From the NCBI RefSeq assembly GCF_020532625.1, contig NZ_JAJAUY010000017.1, positions 1-64,000 of the forward strand: DNA of 64,000 nt, given 5' to 3'. Position 1 is the first letter of the stretch. Each line of letters begins with the position of its first letter. Below are positions 52,427-61,435 of the stretch, one piece after another. Under the pieces are notes generated by a model. That model did not search any database. It had not been told where the DNA came from and worked only from the letters and a program-made list of their open reading frames with translations. Position numbers and translations under genes: made by a program. Source of the stretch: Streptomyces antimicrobicus (GTDB lineage Bacteria > Actinomycetota > Actinomycetes > Streptomycetales > Streptomycetaceae).

Positions 52427-55048
52427 GTGACCGAGAACACGCAGACACCCAGCAGCCCCGACTCCGAACTGCCGACCACGTACGCGCCGGCCGAGGTAGA
52501 GGGGAAGCTCTACGAGCGCTGGGTAGAGCGTGGCTACTTCGAGGCCGACGCCACCAGCGACAAGCCCGCGTACACCATCGTCATCCCGCCGCCGAACGTC
52601 ACCGGCAGCCTGCACCTGGGCCACGCCTTCGAGCACACGCTGATCGACGCCCTGACCCGCCGCAAGCGCATGCAGGGCTACGAGACGCTGTGGCAGCCCG
52701 GCATGGACCACGCGGGCATCGCCACCCAGAACGTCGTCGAGCGCGAGCTCGCCAAGGAGGGCAAGTCCCGCCACGACCTGGGCCGCGAGGCGTTCGTCGA
52801 GCGCGTGTGGCAGTGGAAGGCGGAGTCCGGCGGTCAGATCTCCGGCCAGATGCGCCGCCTCGGCGACGGCGTCGACTGGTCCCGTGAGCGCTTCACCATG
52901 GACGAGGGCCTGTCCCAGGCCGTCCAGACGATCTTCAAGAAGCTCTACGACGACGAGCTGATCTACCGCGCCGAGCGCATCATCAACTGGTGCCCCCGCT
53001 GCCTCACCGCCATCTCGGACATCGAGGTCGAGTACCAGGACGACGACGGTGAGCTGGTCTCCATCCGCTACGGCGACGGGGACGCCTCCATCGTGGTCGC
53101 GACCACGCGCGCCGAGACGATGCTCGGTGACACCGCCGTGGCCGTCCACCCGGAGGACGAGCGCTACCGGCACCTGGTCGGCACCGAGATCGAGCTGCCG
53201 CTGACCGGCCGCCGCATCCCGGTCGTCGCCGACGAGCACGTCGACCCCGAGTTCGGCACCGGCGCGGTCAAGGTGACCCCGGCGCACGACCCGAACGACT
53301 TCGAGATCGGCCAGCGCCACGGCCTGCCGAACCTCGCGATCATGGACGAGCGCGCCGTCATCACCGCCCACGGCCCCTTCCAGGGCCTGGACCGGCTGGA
53401 GGCCCGTTCCGCCATCGTCGCCGCGCTGCGCGCCGAGGGCCGGATCGTCGCCGAGAAGCGCCCGTACGTCCACTCCGTCGGCCACTGCTCGCGCTGCAAG
53501 ACCACCATCGAGCCGCGCCTGTCGATGCAGTGGTGGGTCAAGGTCGGCCCGCTCGCGAAGGCCGCCGGTGACGCGGTCCGCGACGGCAAGGTCAAGATCC
53601 ACCCGCAGGAGATGGAGAAGCGGTACTTCGACTGGGTCGACAACCTCCACGACTGGTGCATCTCGCGCCAGCTGTGGTGGGGCCACCGCATCCCGGTCTG
53701 GTACGGCCCGAACGGCGAGGTCGTCTGCGTCGGACCGGACGAGCAGCCCCCGGCGGGCGAGGGCTGGCACCAGGACACCGACGTCCTGGACACCTGGTTC
53801 TCCTCCGGCCTGTGGCCGTTCTCCACCCTCGGCTGGCCGCAGCAGACCGAGAGCCTGGCGAAGTTCTACCCGAACTCGGTCCTCGTCACCGGCTACGACA
53901 TCCTCTTCTTCTGGGTCGCCCGGATGATGATGTTCGGCCTGTACGCGATGGACGGCACCCCGCCGTTCCACACCATCGCCCTGCACGGCATGGTCCGCGA
54001 CCAGTTCGGCAAGAAGATGTCGAAGTCCTTCGGCAACGCGGTCAACCCGCTGGACTGGATGGACACCTACGGCTCCGACGCGGTCCGCTTCACCCTGGCC
54101 CGCGGCGCCAACCCCGGTGTCGACGTGCCGATCGGCGAGGACTGGGTCCAGGCCTCGCGCAACTTCGCCAACAAGATCTGGAACGCCACCCGCTTCGCGA
54201 TGATGAACGGCGCCACGGTCGAGGGCGAGCTGCCGCCGGTCGAGCAGCTGTCGGCCGCGGACCGCTGGATCCTGTCCCGCCTGAACAAGACGGTGGCCGA
54301 GGTCGACGCCTTCTACGAGGACTACCAGTTCTCGAAGCTGTCGGACGCCCTCTACCACTTCGCGTGGGACGAGGTCTTCGACTGGTACGTCGAGCTGTCG
54401 AAGACGACGTTCTTCGCCGGCGGCGACCAGGCCAAGGTCTCCGCCCGGGTCCTCGGCGAGGTCCTGGACGTCACCCTGCGCCTGCTGCACCCGGTCGTCC
54501 CCTTCGTCACCGAGACGCTGTGGACCACCCTCACCGGCCGCGAGTCCGTCGTGATCGCCGACTGGCCGGCCGACAGCGGCTTCCGCGACGAGGCCGCCGA
54601 GGGCGAGATCGCGCTGCTCCAGCAGCTGGTCACCGAGGTCCGGCGGTTCTGCACCGACCAGGGCCTGAAGGCCGGCCAGAAGGTGCCCGCCCGCCTGGAG
54701 CTGGCCGGCACCCCGCTGGCCGCGCACGAGGCCGCCATCCGGCAGCTGCTCAAGCTCCAGCCGGAGGGCGAGGGCTTCCACGCCACGGCGTCGCTCCCGG
54801 TCGCCGGGGCCACCGTCACGCTCGACCTGTCCGGTGCCATCGACGTCGAGGCCGAGCGCAAGCGCCTGGCCAAGGCGCTGGCGGCGGCCGAGAAGGAGAA
54901 GACCCAGGCCGAGGCCAAGCTCGGGAACGAGGCGTTCCTCGCCAAGGCCCCCGACAACGTGGTCGACAAGATCAAGGGCCGTCTCGCCCAGGCCGAGGAG
55001 GACATCGCCCGGATCCAGGCCCAGCTGGCGAACCTGCCGGCCGCCTGA
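52427..55048 (+). CDS. valS: valyl-tRNA synthetase
   Basis: An 873-residue class Ia synthetase charging tRNA-Val. It has the HIGH-type motif ([11 protein letters not shown]), the KMSKS motif ([10 protein letters not shown]), an editing CP1 domain (about 200-330, with [10 protein letters not shown] and [10 protein letters not shown]), a tRNA-binding anticodon domain and a C-terminal coiled-coil (from about 810, [18 protein letters not shown]). I take the GTG at 52427; upstream in-frame codons would extend into the divergent promoter. No T-box is visible. The mRNA looks leaderless. Confidence 0.96.
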   Translation: MTENTQTPSSPDSELPTTYAPAEVEGKLYERWVERGYFEADATSDKPAYTIVIPPPNVTGSLHLGHAFEHTLIDALTRRKRMQGYETLWQPGMDHAGIATQNVVERELAKEGKSRHDLGREAFVERVWQWKAESGGQISGQMRRLGDGVDWSRERFTMDEGLSQAVQTIFKKLYDDELIYRAERIINWCPRCLTAISDIEVEYQDDDGELVSIRYGDGDASIVVATTRAETMLGDTAVAVHPEDERYRHLVGTEIELPLTGRRIPVVADEHVDPEFGTGAVKVTPAHDPNDFEIGQRHGLPNLAIMDERAVITAHGPFQGLDRLEARSAIVAALRAEGRIVAEKRPYVHSVGHCSRCKTTIEPRLSMQWWVKVGPLAKAAGDAVRDGKVKIHPQEMEKRYFDWVDNLHDWCISRQLWWGHRIPVWYGPNGEVVCVGPDEQPPAGEGWHQDTDVLDTWFSSGLWPFSTLGWPQQTESLAKFYPNSVLVTGYDILFFWVARMMMFGLYAMDGTPPFHTIALHGMVRDQFGKKMSKSFGNAVNPLDWMDTYGSDAVRFTLARGANPGVDVPIGEDWVQASRNFANKIWNATRFAMMNGATVEGELPPVEQLSAADRWILSRLNKTVAEVDAFYEDYQFSKLSDALYHFAWDEVFDWYVELSKTTFFAGGDQAKVSARVLGEVLDVTLRLLHPVVPFVTETLWTTLTGRESVVIADWPADSGFRDEAAEGEIALLQQLVTEVRRFCTDQGLKAGQKVPARLELAGTPLAAHEAAIRQLLKLQPEGEGFHATASLPVAGATVTLDLSGAIDVEAERKRLAKALAAAEKEKTQAEAKLGNEAFLAKAPDNVVDKIKGRLAQAEEDIARIQAQLANLPAA

Positions 55049-55065
55049 TCGCCGTACGGCACCCC

Positions 55066-55100
55066 GAAGGGCCCCGCACCACCGGCGCGGGGCCCTTCGC
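55066..55100 (+). terminator. hairpin terminator of valS
   Basis: CGAAGGGCCCCGC (55066-55078) pairs with its complement (55088-55100) around a 9-base loop, 18 bases past the stop. Confidence 0.75.
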
Positions 55101-55107
55101 CGTGTGC

Positions 55108-55161
55108 TCGCCGTGCCCGCCGTGCCCGCCGTGCTCGCCGTGCTCGCCGTCCCCGCCGAGC
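55108..55161. repeat. 9-bp tandem repeat
   Basis: Six head-to-tail copies of YCGCCGTGC with 0-2 changes each. It lies between the valS terminator and the sensor kinase promoter region. Confidence 0.75.
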
Positions 55162-55166
55162 CCGAG

Positions 55167-55202
55167 GTCCGGATCACGTGCCCTATGTCACGTGATCCGG
55201 AC
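55167..55202. promoter_or_regulatory. 14-bp perfect inverted repeat upstream of the sensor kinase
   Basis: GTCCGGATCACGTG (55167-55180) and its exact complement (55189-55202) around an 8-base AT-richer spacer (CCCTATGT). No T-tail; it lies 34 bases before the kinase start and is more likely an operator than a terminator. Confidence 0.55.
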
Positions 55203-55236
55203 GTCCCGCCGATCCGATCCCGCCGCCCGAACCGGG

Positions 55237-56397
55237 ATGATGGGGGGCATGCAGGTCAAACCCGTCGCCTCCGCGCTCCGGGCAGCCACGGCCGCGGGCC
55301 GGCGGCGTGCCGAGCGCTGGGCCGGGTCGCCGCGTGCCCTCGACGTGCTCACCGCGCTCAGCTGCCTCGCGCTGATGGCGCTGGACCTGCCGGGCCTGGC
55401 CGCCGACGACAACTCCCTCGACGGCCTCCAGGCCGCCGCCGTCCTCACCGCCGGCTCCGCCACCCTGCTGCTGCGCCGCCGCACGCCCTGGCTCGCGTAC
55501 GCCACTGCCCTGGTCTTCATCGGCTGGCTGCACGAGCTCACGCTCGTCCAGTTCGCCCTGTACTCCGTGGCCCGCTACAAGGGGCGCGGCGCCGGCGTAG
55601 CGGCCGCCGTCGGCTACGTCGCGTTCGCCTTCGCCCTGTTCCACCTGCCCGGCTGGCCGCACCACAAGGCCGACACCCTCAGTGCGTTCCTCGGCCTGGT
55701 CGTGCCCATCGGGGTCCTCGCCACCGCCGTCGGCATCGCCGCCAACCGGCAGGACCTGGTGCGCGAGCTCGACGCGCGCCGTGCCGAGGCGGCCGTGCTG
55801 CACGCCGTCCAGCAGGAGCGGACCTCCGTCGCCCGTGACGTCCACGACTTCGTCGGACGCGAGCTCACGCTGCTCACCGTCCGCTCCGAGGTGCTCTCCA
55901 CCCGGGCCCGGCGGACGCCGTACGCCAAGGACTTCGAGGAGCTCGCCGACACCGCGCGGCGGGCGCACCTGGTGCTCAACGAGATCATCGTGCAGCGCGG
56001 GGAGCGGGCCACCACCCCCGGTGTGGAGGGGCTGTCCGTGCTCGCCGAGCAGAGCGGCCGGGCCGGCTCACCCGTCCGGCTCCGGCTGGACCCCGACGCG
56101 CACACCCTCTCGCCGCTGCGCCAGGCCGCCGTCTACCGGGTGGTCCAGGAGTGCCTGACCAACGCCGCCAAGCACGCCCGCGGCGAGACCGTCGAGGTCT
56201 CCGTCGCCGCGGACGGCCCCCAGTTGCGGATCTCCGTCAGCAACCGGTTGCCGACCGGCACCCCCGGCCGCGCACCTGTCTCGGCCGGCTCCGGCACCGC
56301 CAGCATGTCCGAACGCGTCCGCAGCCTCGGCGGCAGCCTGACCGCGACCCGCAAGGACGGCACGTACGAGGTCGTGGCCACCTTGCCCCGGCACTGA
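55237..56397 (+). CDS. orphan sensor histidine kinase (HisKA_3 type)
   Basis: A 386-residue kinase. About five to six membrane helices (residues 38-165) precede a HisKA_3 phosphoacceptor region, ERTSVARDVHDFVGRELTLL, with His203. The GHKL ATPase follows, with Asn309 in ECLTNAAKHARG and the G-boxes SGTASMSERVRSLGG near the end. It is similar to the NarL/LuxR-partner kinases. No response-regulator gene is adjacent. There are three candidate ATG codons (55237, 55240 and 55249). Convergent with the MreB-like gene. Confidence 0.85.
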   Translation: MMGGMQVKPVASALRAATAAGRRRAERWAGSPRALDVLTALSCLALMALDLPGLAADDNSLDGLQAAAVLTAGSATLLLRRRTPWLAYATALVFIGWLHELTLVQFALYSVARYKGRGAGVAAAVGYVAFAFALFHLPGWPHHKADTLSAFLGLVVPIGVLATAVGIAANRQDLVRELDARRAEAAVLHAVQQERTSVARDVHDFVGRELTLLTVRSEVLSTRARRTPYAKDFEELADTARRAHLVLNEIIVQRGERATTPGVEGLSVLAEQSGRAGSPVRLRLDPDAHTLSPLRQAAVYRVVQECLTNAAKHARGETVEVSVAADGPQLRISVSNRLPTGTPGRAPVSAGSGTASMSERVRSLGGSLTATRKDGTYEVVATLPRH

Positions 56398-56433
56398 GAG
56401 CCGGGGGGGGCCGACGACGGCGAAGGCCGGGTC

Positions 56434-57483
56434 TCAGCCCTTCGCGGGCGCCAGCAGGGCGCTCATCGCGTCCAGGTCCTCCACGCACCGGCCCGAGCCG
56501 AGCGCCACGCAGTCCAGCGGGTCGTCCGCGACGAACACCGGGATCCCGGTGGCCGAGGCCAGCCGCAGGTCCAGGCCCGGCAGCAGCGCCCCGCCGCCGG
56601 TCAGCACGATGCCGTGCTCCATCACGTCGCCCGACAGCTCCGGCGGGCACTCCTCCAGCGTGGCCCGCACCGCCGCGACGATCGCCTCGACCGGCTCGTC
56701 CAGGGCCGCGCGCACGTCCCGGGCGCCCAGCTCCAGGGTCTTGGGCATCCCGCCGACCCGCTCCCGGCCGCGCACCGCCATGGTGCGTCCCTCCAGCTCC
56801 GGCCGGTCCGGGACCGGCCACGCCGAGCCGATGGCGACCTTCACGTCCTCGGCGGTGCGCTCGCCGACCAGCAGCCCGTGCTCCTTGCGCACGTGGTCGA
56901 TGATCGCCGCGTCCAGCCGGTCCCCGCCGACCCGCAGCGACTGCGAGGTGACGATGCCGCCCAGCGAGATCACCGCGACCTCGGTGGTGCCGCCGCCGAT
57001 GTCCACCACCATCGACCCGCGGGCCTCGGCCACCGGCAGCCCGGCCCCGATCGCGGCCGCCATCGGTTCCTCGATCAGGTGCACGGTGCGGGCCCCCGCC
57101 CGGGTCGAGGCGTGCACGATCGCGCGCCGCTCCACCGGGGTGACCCCGGACGGCACGCAGACCACCATCCGGGTCCGCGCCCGCCGCCCCGGCACCGCCT
57201 TGCGCACGAAGTGCCGGATCATCTCCTCGGCGGCCTCGTAGTCGCATATCACCCCGTCCTTCAGGGGCCGGATCGCGGTGATCGAGCCGGGCGTGCGCCC
57301 GATGGTCTCCTTCGCTTCGGCCCCCACCGCCAGCGCGGCGGTCGTACCCGCCTTCACCGCCACCACGGACGGCTCATTGAGGACGATCCCGTGCCCCCGC
57401 GCGTAGACCAGGGTGTTGGCCGTCCCCAGGTCGATCCCGATGTCACGGCTGGACGCCGTCTTGTTGCTGCTGGCCTGCGGCAT
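56434..57483 (-). CDS. second MreB-like actin homologue (Mbl type)
   Basis: A 349-residue MreB family protein, clearly paralogous to MreB at 60290-61309. It has the phosphate loops [13 protein letters not shown] and [17 protein letters not shown] and the adenosine motif [14 protein letters not shown]. It differs in a Thr/Ser-rich N-terminus and a charged segment where MreB has [11 protein letters not shown] (here KAVPGRRARTR). It likely forms filaments involved in wall assembly, perhaps in sporulation. Streptomyces have a second MreB called Mbl; in S. coelicolor I recall it elsewhere on the chromosome. The ATG has AGGGGA upstream. Divergent from folC. Confidence 0.88.
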   Translation of the reverse strand: MPQASSNKTASSRDIGIDLGTANTLVYARGHGIVLNEPSVVAVKAGTTAALAVGAEAKETIGRTPGSITAIRPLKDGVICDYEAAEEMIRHFVRKAVPGRRARTRMVVCVPSGVTPVERRAIVHASTRAGARTVHLIEEPMAAAIGAGLPVAEARGSMVVDIGGGTTEVAVISLGGIVTSQSLRVGGDRLDAAIIDHVRKEHGLLVGERTAEDVKVAIGSAWPVPDRPELEGRTMAVRGRERVGGMPKTLELGARDVRAALDEPVEAIVAAVRATLEECPPELSGDVMEHGIVLTGGGALLPGLDLRLASATGIPVFVADDPLDCVALGSGRCVEDLDAMSALLAPAKG

Positions 57484-57588
57484 TTGTTCCCCTATCTCCT
57501 GTCCGCAAGGCTTGCATAACGATCCGGCCGCCTTTTGCGTCGAAGGTCCCGAACCGGCCGGGCCGAAAGTCCCGCCCGGCCCCGTCCG

Positions 57589-57594
57589 TAGACT
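57589..57594 (+). promoter_or_regulatory. -10 hexamer of a probable leaderless folC promoter
   Basis: TAGACT ends 6 bases before the folC GTG; the intervening bases carry no Shine-Dalgarno. Confidence 0.5.
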
Positions 57595-57600
57595 GGCCTT

Positions 57601-59142
57601 GTGAGTGAGCAGCAGCCCGAGCCCAGCGACGAGCGCCTCGACGAATTCGGCGCGCTCGGCGCGTTCGACGAATTCGACGAGATCGTGGCCGAAGAGACCG
57701 ACCGCGACCCCGACCTGGCGGTGATCGAGGCCGGCAGCCGCACCCTGCGCGCCCAGGCCGGCGCGCCCCAGGGCGACCCCGTGCCGTCCCGCCCCCAGGA
57801 CCCGGAGGTGGACAAGGCGCTGCGCGAGGTGGAGCAGGAGCTGTCCACCCGCTGGGGCGAGACCAAGCTGGAGCCTTCGGTCCGCCGGATCGAGGCCCTC
57901 ATGGACGTCCTGGGCCAGCCCCAGCGCGCGTACCCTTCCGTCCACATCACCGGCACCAACGGCAAGACCAGCACCGCCCGCATGATCGAGGCCCTGCTGG
58001 GCGCCTTCGAGCTGCGCACCGGCCGCTACACCAGCCCGCACGTGCAGATGATCACCGAGCGGATCAGCCTGGACGGCGCCCCGATCGAGGCGGAACGCTT
58101 CGTCGAGACCTACCACGACATCAAGCCGTACGTGGAGATGGTCGACGCGGCCGAGGAGTACCGGCTGTCCTTCTTCGAGGTGCTCACCGCCATGGCCTAC
58201 GCGGCCTTCGCGGACGCCCCCGTCGACGCGGCCGTGGTCGAGGTCGGCATGGGCGGCAGCTGGGACGCCACCAACGTCATCGACGCCTCCGTCGCGGTGA
58301 TCACCCCCATCAGCCTGGACCACACCGACCGGCTGGGCTCCACGCCCGCCGAGATCGCGGCGGAGAAGGGCGGCGTCATCAAGCAGGGCGCCACCGTCAT
58401 CCTGGCCCAGCAGCCGGTGGACGCGGCGCAGGTGCTGCTGAAGAAGGCCGTCGAGGTCGACGCCACGGTCGCCCGCGAGGGCATGGAGTTCGGCGTCGTC
58501 ACCCGCGAGGTCGCCGTCGGCGGCCAGCAGGTGACGCTGCGCGGGCTCGGCGGCGAGTACGAGGACATCTTCCTGCCGCTGTACGGCGCCCACATGGCGC
58601 ACAACGCGGCGGTGGCGCTGGCCGCGGTCGAGGCGTTCTTCGGCATCGGCGCCGAGCACGCGCGGCCGCTGGACCTGGACACCGTGCGCCGGGCCTTCGC
58701 CACGGTCACCTCGCCGGGCCGGATGGAGGTCGTCCGGCGCAGCCCCACGGTGGTCCTGGACGCCGCCCACAACCCGGCGGGCGCGCGGGTGACGGCCGAG
58801 GCGGTCACCGAGTCCTTCGGGTTCAGCCGGCTGATCGGCGTCGTGGGCACCAGCGAGGGCAAGGACGTCCGGGGCGTCCTGGAGGCCTTCGAGCCGATCT
58901 TCGCCGAGGTCGTGGTCACCGAGAACTCCACCTACCGGGCGATGTCCGCCGACGAGCTGGCCGCCATCGCGGTCGAGGTCTTCGGCGCCGACCGGGTGCA
59001 GGTCGAGCCGCGGCTGGACGACGCCCTGGAGGCGGCGATCACCCTGGCGGAGGAAGAGGCCGAGTACGGTGGGGCCGGGGTCCTGGTGACCGGTTCCGTG
59101 ATCACGGTGGGCGAGGCCCGCCTGCTGCTGGGGAAGGGCTGA
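57601..59142 (+). CDS. folC: folylpolyglutamate/dihydrofolate synthase
   Basis: A 513-residue FolC ligase that makes dihydrofolate from dihydropteroate and adds glutamates to folates. The P-loop GTNGKTST is at residues 118-125. The Mur-ligase-like folds are clear, with DAAHNPAGA near the C-terminal domain. A roughly 65-residue acidic N-terminal extension (DERLDEFGALGAFDEFDEI) is longer than in most bacteria but usual for Streptomyces. The GTG is 6 bases after TAGACT, with no ribosome-binding site, so probably leaderless. The DUF4233 gene starts 4 bases after its stop. Confidence 0.94.
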   Translation: MSEQQPEPSDERLDEFGALGAFDEFDEIVAEETDRDPDLAVIEAGSRTLRAQAGAPQGDPVPSRPQDPEVDKALREVEQELSTRWGETKLEPSVRRIEALMDVLGQPQRAYPSVHITGTNGKTSTARMIEALLGAFELRTGRYTSPHVQMITERISLDGAPIEAERFVETYHDIKPYVEMVDAAEEYRLSFFEVLTAMAYAAFADAPVDAAVVEVGMGGSWDATNVIDASVAVITPISLDHTDRLGSTPAEIAAEKGGVIKQGATVILAQQPVDAAQVLLKKAVEVDATVAREGMEFGVVTREVAVGGQQVTLRGLGGEYEDIFLPLYGAHMAHNAAVALAAVEAFFGIGAEHARPLDLDTVRRAFATVTSPGRMEVVRRSPTVVLDAAHNPAGARVTAEAVTESFGFSRLIGVVGTSEGKDVRGVLEAFEPIFAEVVVTENSTYRAMSADELAAIAVEVFGADRVQVEPRLDDALEAAITLAEEEAEYGGAGVLVTGSVITVGEARLLLGKG

Positions 59143-59145
59143 GCT

Positions 59146-59493
59146 GTGCGGACCTTGTGCGCGTCGACCCTGATCGGCGAGTTCTTCGTGATCGGCTTCG
59201 CCGGCCTGGTCGCCATGAAGGGGGACCTGTCCCAGGCCACCGTCTGGACGGTCTGCGGCATCGCGATGCTGCTGTCGGTGCTGCTGTGCGGGATGCTCGG
59301 CCGGCCCGGCGCGGTGCAGATCGGCTGGGCGCTGCAGATCGGCCTGATCGCCAGCGGGTTCGTCGTCCCGACCATGTTCTTCCTGGGCGCCGTCTTCGCG
59401 GCCCTGTGGTGGTGCTCGGTCCACTACGGTCGCAAGATCGACGAGGCCAAGGCCCGCTGGGCGGCGCAGAGCGACGCCGAGGCCCGGGCCTGA
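59146..59493 (+). CDS. DUF4233 membrane protein
   Basis: A 115-residue protein with about four membrane helices (from LCASTLIGEFFVIGFAGLVA to PTMFFLGAVFAALWWCSVHY). It belongs to the DUF4233 family found almost always beside folC in Actinobacteria. The function is unknown. Its GTG follows the folC stop by 3 bases, so the two are co-translated. Confidence 0.85.
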   Translation: MRTLCASTLIGEFFVIGFAGLVAMKGDLSQATVWTVCGIAMLLSVLLCGMLGRPGAVQIGWALQIGLIASGFVVPTMFFLGAVFAALWWCSVHYGRKIDEAKARWAAQSDAEARA

Positions 59494-59569
59494 CCCTGTG
59501 GGGCGGGGGCCCTACCCGGCCCCTGTAGCCTCGTACGACCGCACCCGTATGCCGCAAGGAGCCAACACC

Positions 59570-59980
59570 ATGACCCAGCGCACTCTCGTCATCCTCAAGC
59601 CCGACGCCGTCCGTCGCGGCCTGATCGGCGAGATCATCGGCCGTATCGAGCGGAAGGCCGGCTGGACCATCCCCGCGATGGAGCTGCGCACGCTGGACGC
59701 GGAGACGCTGGAGGCCCACTACGGCGAGCACAAGGGCAAGCCGTTCTACGAGCCCCTCATGGGCTTCATGGCGTCCGGCCCGGTCGTCGTGCTCGTGGTC
59801 GAGGGCGAACGCGTGATCGAGGGGATGCGCCAGCTGGTCGGTCCGACCGACCCGATCGCCGCCGCGCCCGGCTCCGTGCGGGGCGACTTCGGCACCATCG
59901 TGCGCGAGAACCTGGTCCACGCCTCGGACGGCGAGGAGTCCGCCGAGCGGGAGCTGAAGCTGTTCTTCCCGGCCCTGTGA
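59570..59980 (+). CDS. ndk: nucleoside diphosphate kinase
   Basis: A 136-residue NDP kinase that balances nucleoside triphosphates. It has the N-terminal RTLVILKPDAVRRGLIG, and the phosphoacceptor His in ENLVHASDGEESAERE. The ATG is preceded by AAGGAGC (59555-59561). A TGTAGCCT -10-like element sits before the leader. It ends at the hairpin at 60041. Confidence 0.95.
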   Translation: MTQRTLVILKPDAVRRGLIGEIIGRIERKAGWTIPAMELRTLDAETLEAHYGEHKGKPFYEPLMGFMASGPVVVLVVEGERVIEGMRQLVGPTDPIAAAPGSVRGDFGTIVRENLVHASDGEESAERELKLFFPAL

Positions 59981-60289
59981 CGTTCTCGCCGGACCACACG
60001 CTTCCTGACGCGACATCAGCCATATAGCGCTCATGACCTGGGGCGACCGAAGTAATTTCGGTCGCCCTTCGGTATTCCCCGCCCCGGGCGGGAACGCATG
60101 GACAACACGCAACGTCACCACTAAGGGGACGGTCCACGTCTCCCCCGGAAAGCCGTAGTCCCGTCGCGCGATGTCCACAGCTGCGGCACTACGATGGGGC
60201 TTCCACCCACACACCCACCTCGCCGACCTGACAGCAGCCGCTATCAACTGGAAGGCCAGACGCTCCTCATGGGGAACAAGGGGAACTCA
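59981..60289. other. ndk-mreB intergenic region
   Basis: 309 bases without a supported gene: the ndk terminator (60041-60067) and then mreB leader sequence. A possible -10 (TACGAT, about 60189-60194) is present. An in-frame ATG extends from 60194 to mreB but has no sign of being used. Confidence 0.5.
60041..60067 (+). terminator. hairpin terminator of ndk
   Basis: GGGCGACCGAA (60041-60051) and its complement (60057-60067) around the loop GTAAT, followed by CTTCGGTATT. Confidence 0.65.
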
Positions 60290-61309
60290 ATGTCGTTCAT
60301 CGGCCGTGACATGGCTGTCGACCTCGGGACCGCCAACACGCTGGTGTACGTGAGGGGCCGGGGCATCGTCCTGAACGAGCCGTCCGTCGTCGCGATCAAC
60401 ACCAACACCGGCGGCATCCTCGCGGTCGGTTCCGAGGCGAAGAAGATGATCGGGCGGACCCCCGGGAACATCGTCGCCGTACGCCCGCTGAAGGACGGCG
60501 TGATCGCCGACTTCGAGATCACCGAGCGCATGCTGCGCTACTTCATCCTCAAGATCCACAAGCGCCGCTACCTGGCCCGCCCGCGCGTCGTCGTCTGCGT
60601 CCCCTCCGGCATCACCGGGGTCGAGCGCCGTGCCGTCATCGAGGCGTCCACCCAGGCCGGTGCCCGACAGGTGCACATCATCGAGGAGCCCATGGCCGCC
60701 GCCATCGGCTCCGGCCTGCCCGTGCACGAGGCCACCGGCAACATGGTGGTGGACATCGGCGGCGGCACCACCGAGGTGGCGGTCATCTCCCTCGGCGGAA
60801 TCGTCACGGCGCAGTCCATCCGGGTGGCCGGCGACGAGCTCGACAACGCGATCATCCAGCACATCAAGAAGGAGTACAGCCTCCTCCTGGGCGAGCGGAC
60901 CGCCGAGCAGATCAAGATCACCATCGGGTCGGCCTACGACCTCGACAAGGACGAGCACACCGAGATCCGCGGCCGGGACCTGGTCTCGGGTCTGCCCAAG
61001 ACCGTGGTCATCTCCGCGGCCGAGGTGCGCAAGGCCATCGAGGAGCCGGTCAACGCGATCGTGGACGCGGTCAAGACGACCCTGGACAAGTGCCCGCCGG
61101 AGCTCTCCGGCGACATCATGGACCGCGGCATCGTGCTCACCGGCGGCGGCGCCCTGCTGCGCGGCCTGGACGAGCGGCTGCGCCGCGAGACGGGCATGCC
61201 CATCCACATCGCGGAGGACCCGCTGGACTCCGTCGCGCTCGGATCCGGCAAGTGCGTCGAGGAGTTCGAGGCGCTCCAGCAGGTGCTGGACGCCCAGCCC
61301 CGGCGTTGA
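60290..61309 (+). CDS. mreB: MreB actin homologue
   Basis: A 339-residue MreB, an ATP-dependent filament protein that in Streptomyces acts in sporulation septa and spore-wall assembly. Nucleotide loops [35 protein letters not shown] and [14 protein letters not shown] are intact. I choose the ATG at 60290 (AAGGGGA upstream); an ATG seven codons earlier (60269, GNKGNS) is also used in some annotations. It is followed by mreC after 126 bases that contain a strong hairpin. Confidence 0.95.
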   Translation: MSFIGRDMAVDLGTANTLVYVRGRGIVLNEPSVVAINTNTGGILAVGSEAKKMIGRTPGNIVAVRPLKDGVIADFEITERMLRYFILKIHKRRYLARPRVVVCVPSGITGVERRAVIEASTQAGARQVHIIEEPMAAAIGSGLPVHEATGNMVVDIGGGTTEVAVISLGGIVTAQSIRVAGDELDNAIIQHIKKEYSLLLGERTAEQIKITIGSAYDLDKDEHTEIRGRDLVSGLPKTVVISAAEVRKAIEEPVNAIVDAVKTTLDKCPPELSGDIMDRGIVLTGGGALLRGLDERLRRETGMPIHIAEDPLDSVALGSGKCVEEFEALQQVLDAQPRR

Positions 61310-61343
61310 CATTCGCCCCGAAGGGGCATATGCGGAACCCAAT

Positions 61344-61383
61344 GATCCGCCGTACGGGTGCTACCGCGCCCGTGCGGCGGATC
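61344..61383 (+). terminator. hairpin between mreB and mreC
   Basis: GATCCGCCGTACGGG (61344-61358) pairs with CCCGTGCGGCGGATC (61369-61383), 14 of 15 positions, with a 10-base loop. It could be an attenuator or end part of the mreB transcript; a TATACA -10-like element follows at about 61389. Confidence 0.55.
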
Positions 61384-61435
61384 GTTGATATACAGGCAAA
61401 GAGAATTCCTACTGAGGAAGGCACGGCCGCCGCAC

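Noticed and set aside
52391..55177. 928-codon open frame opposite valS
   Set aside because: Antisense shadow of valyl-tRNA synthetase.
55108..55202. Possible CRISPR or phage attachment site
   Set aside because: The repeat units are 9 bp, contiguous and without spacers, and there is no integrase or cas gene.
60194..60289. In-frame N-terminal extension of MreB
   Set aside because: No Shine-Dalgarno and residues unlike MreB; the ATG at 60290 has AAGGGGA upstream.
61311..61330. Small hairpin GCCCCGAAGGGGC just after mreB
   Set aside because: Short, and the much stronger hairpin at 61344-61383 is the better candidate; not listed separately.
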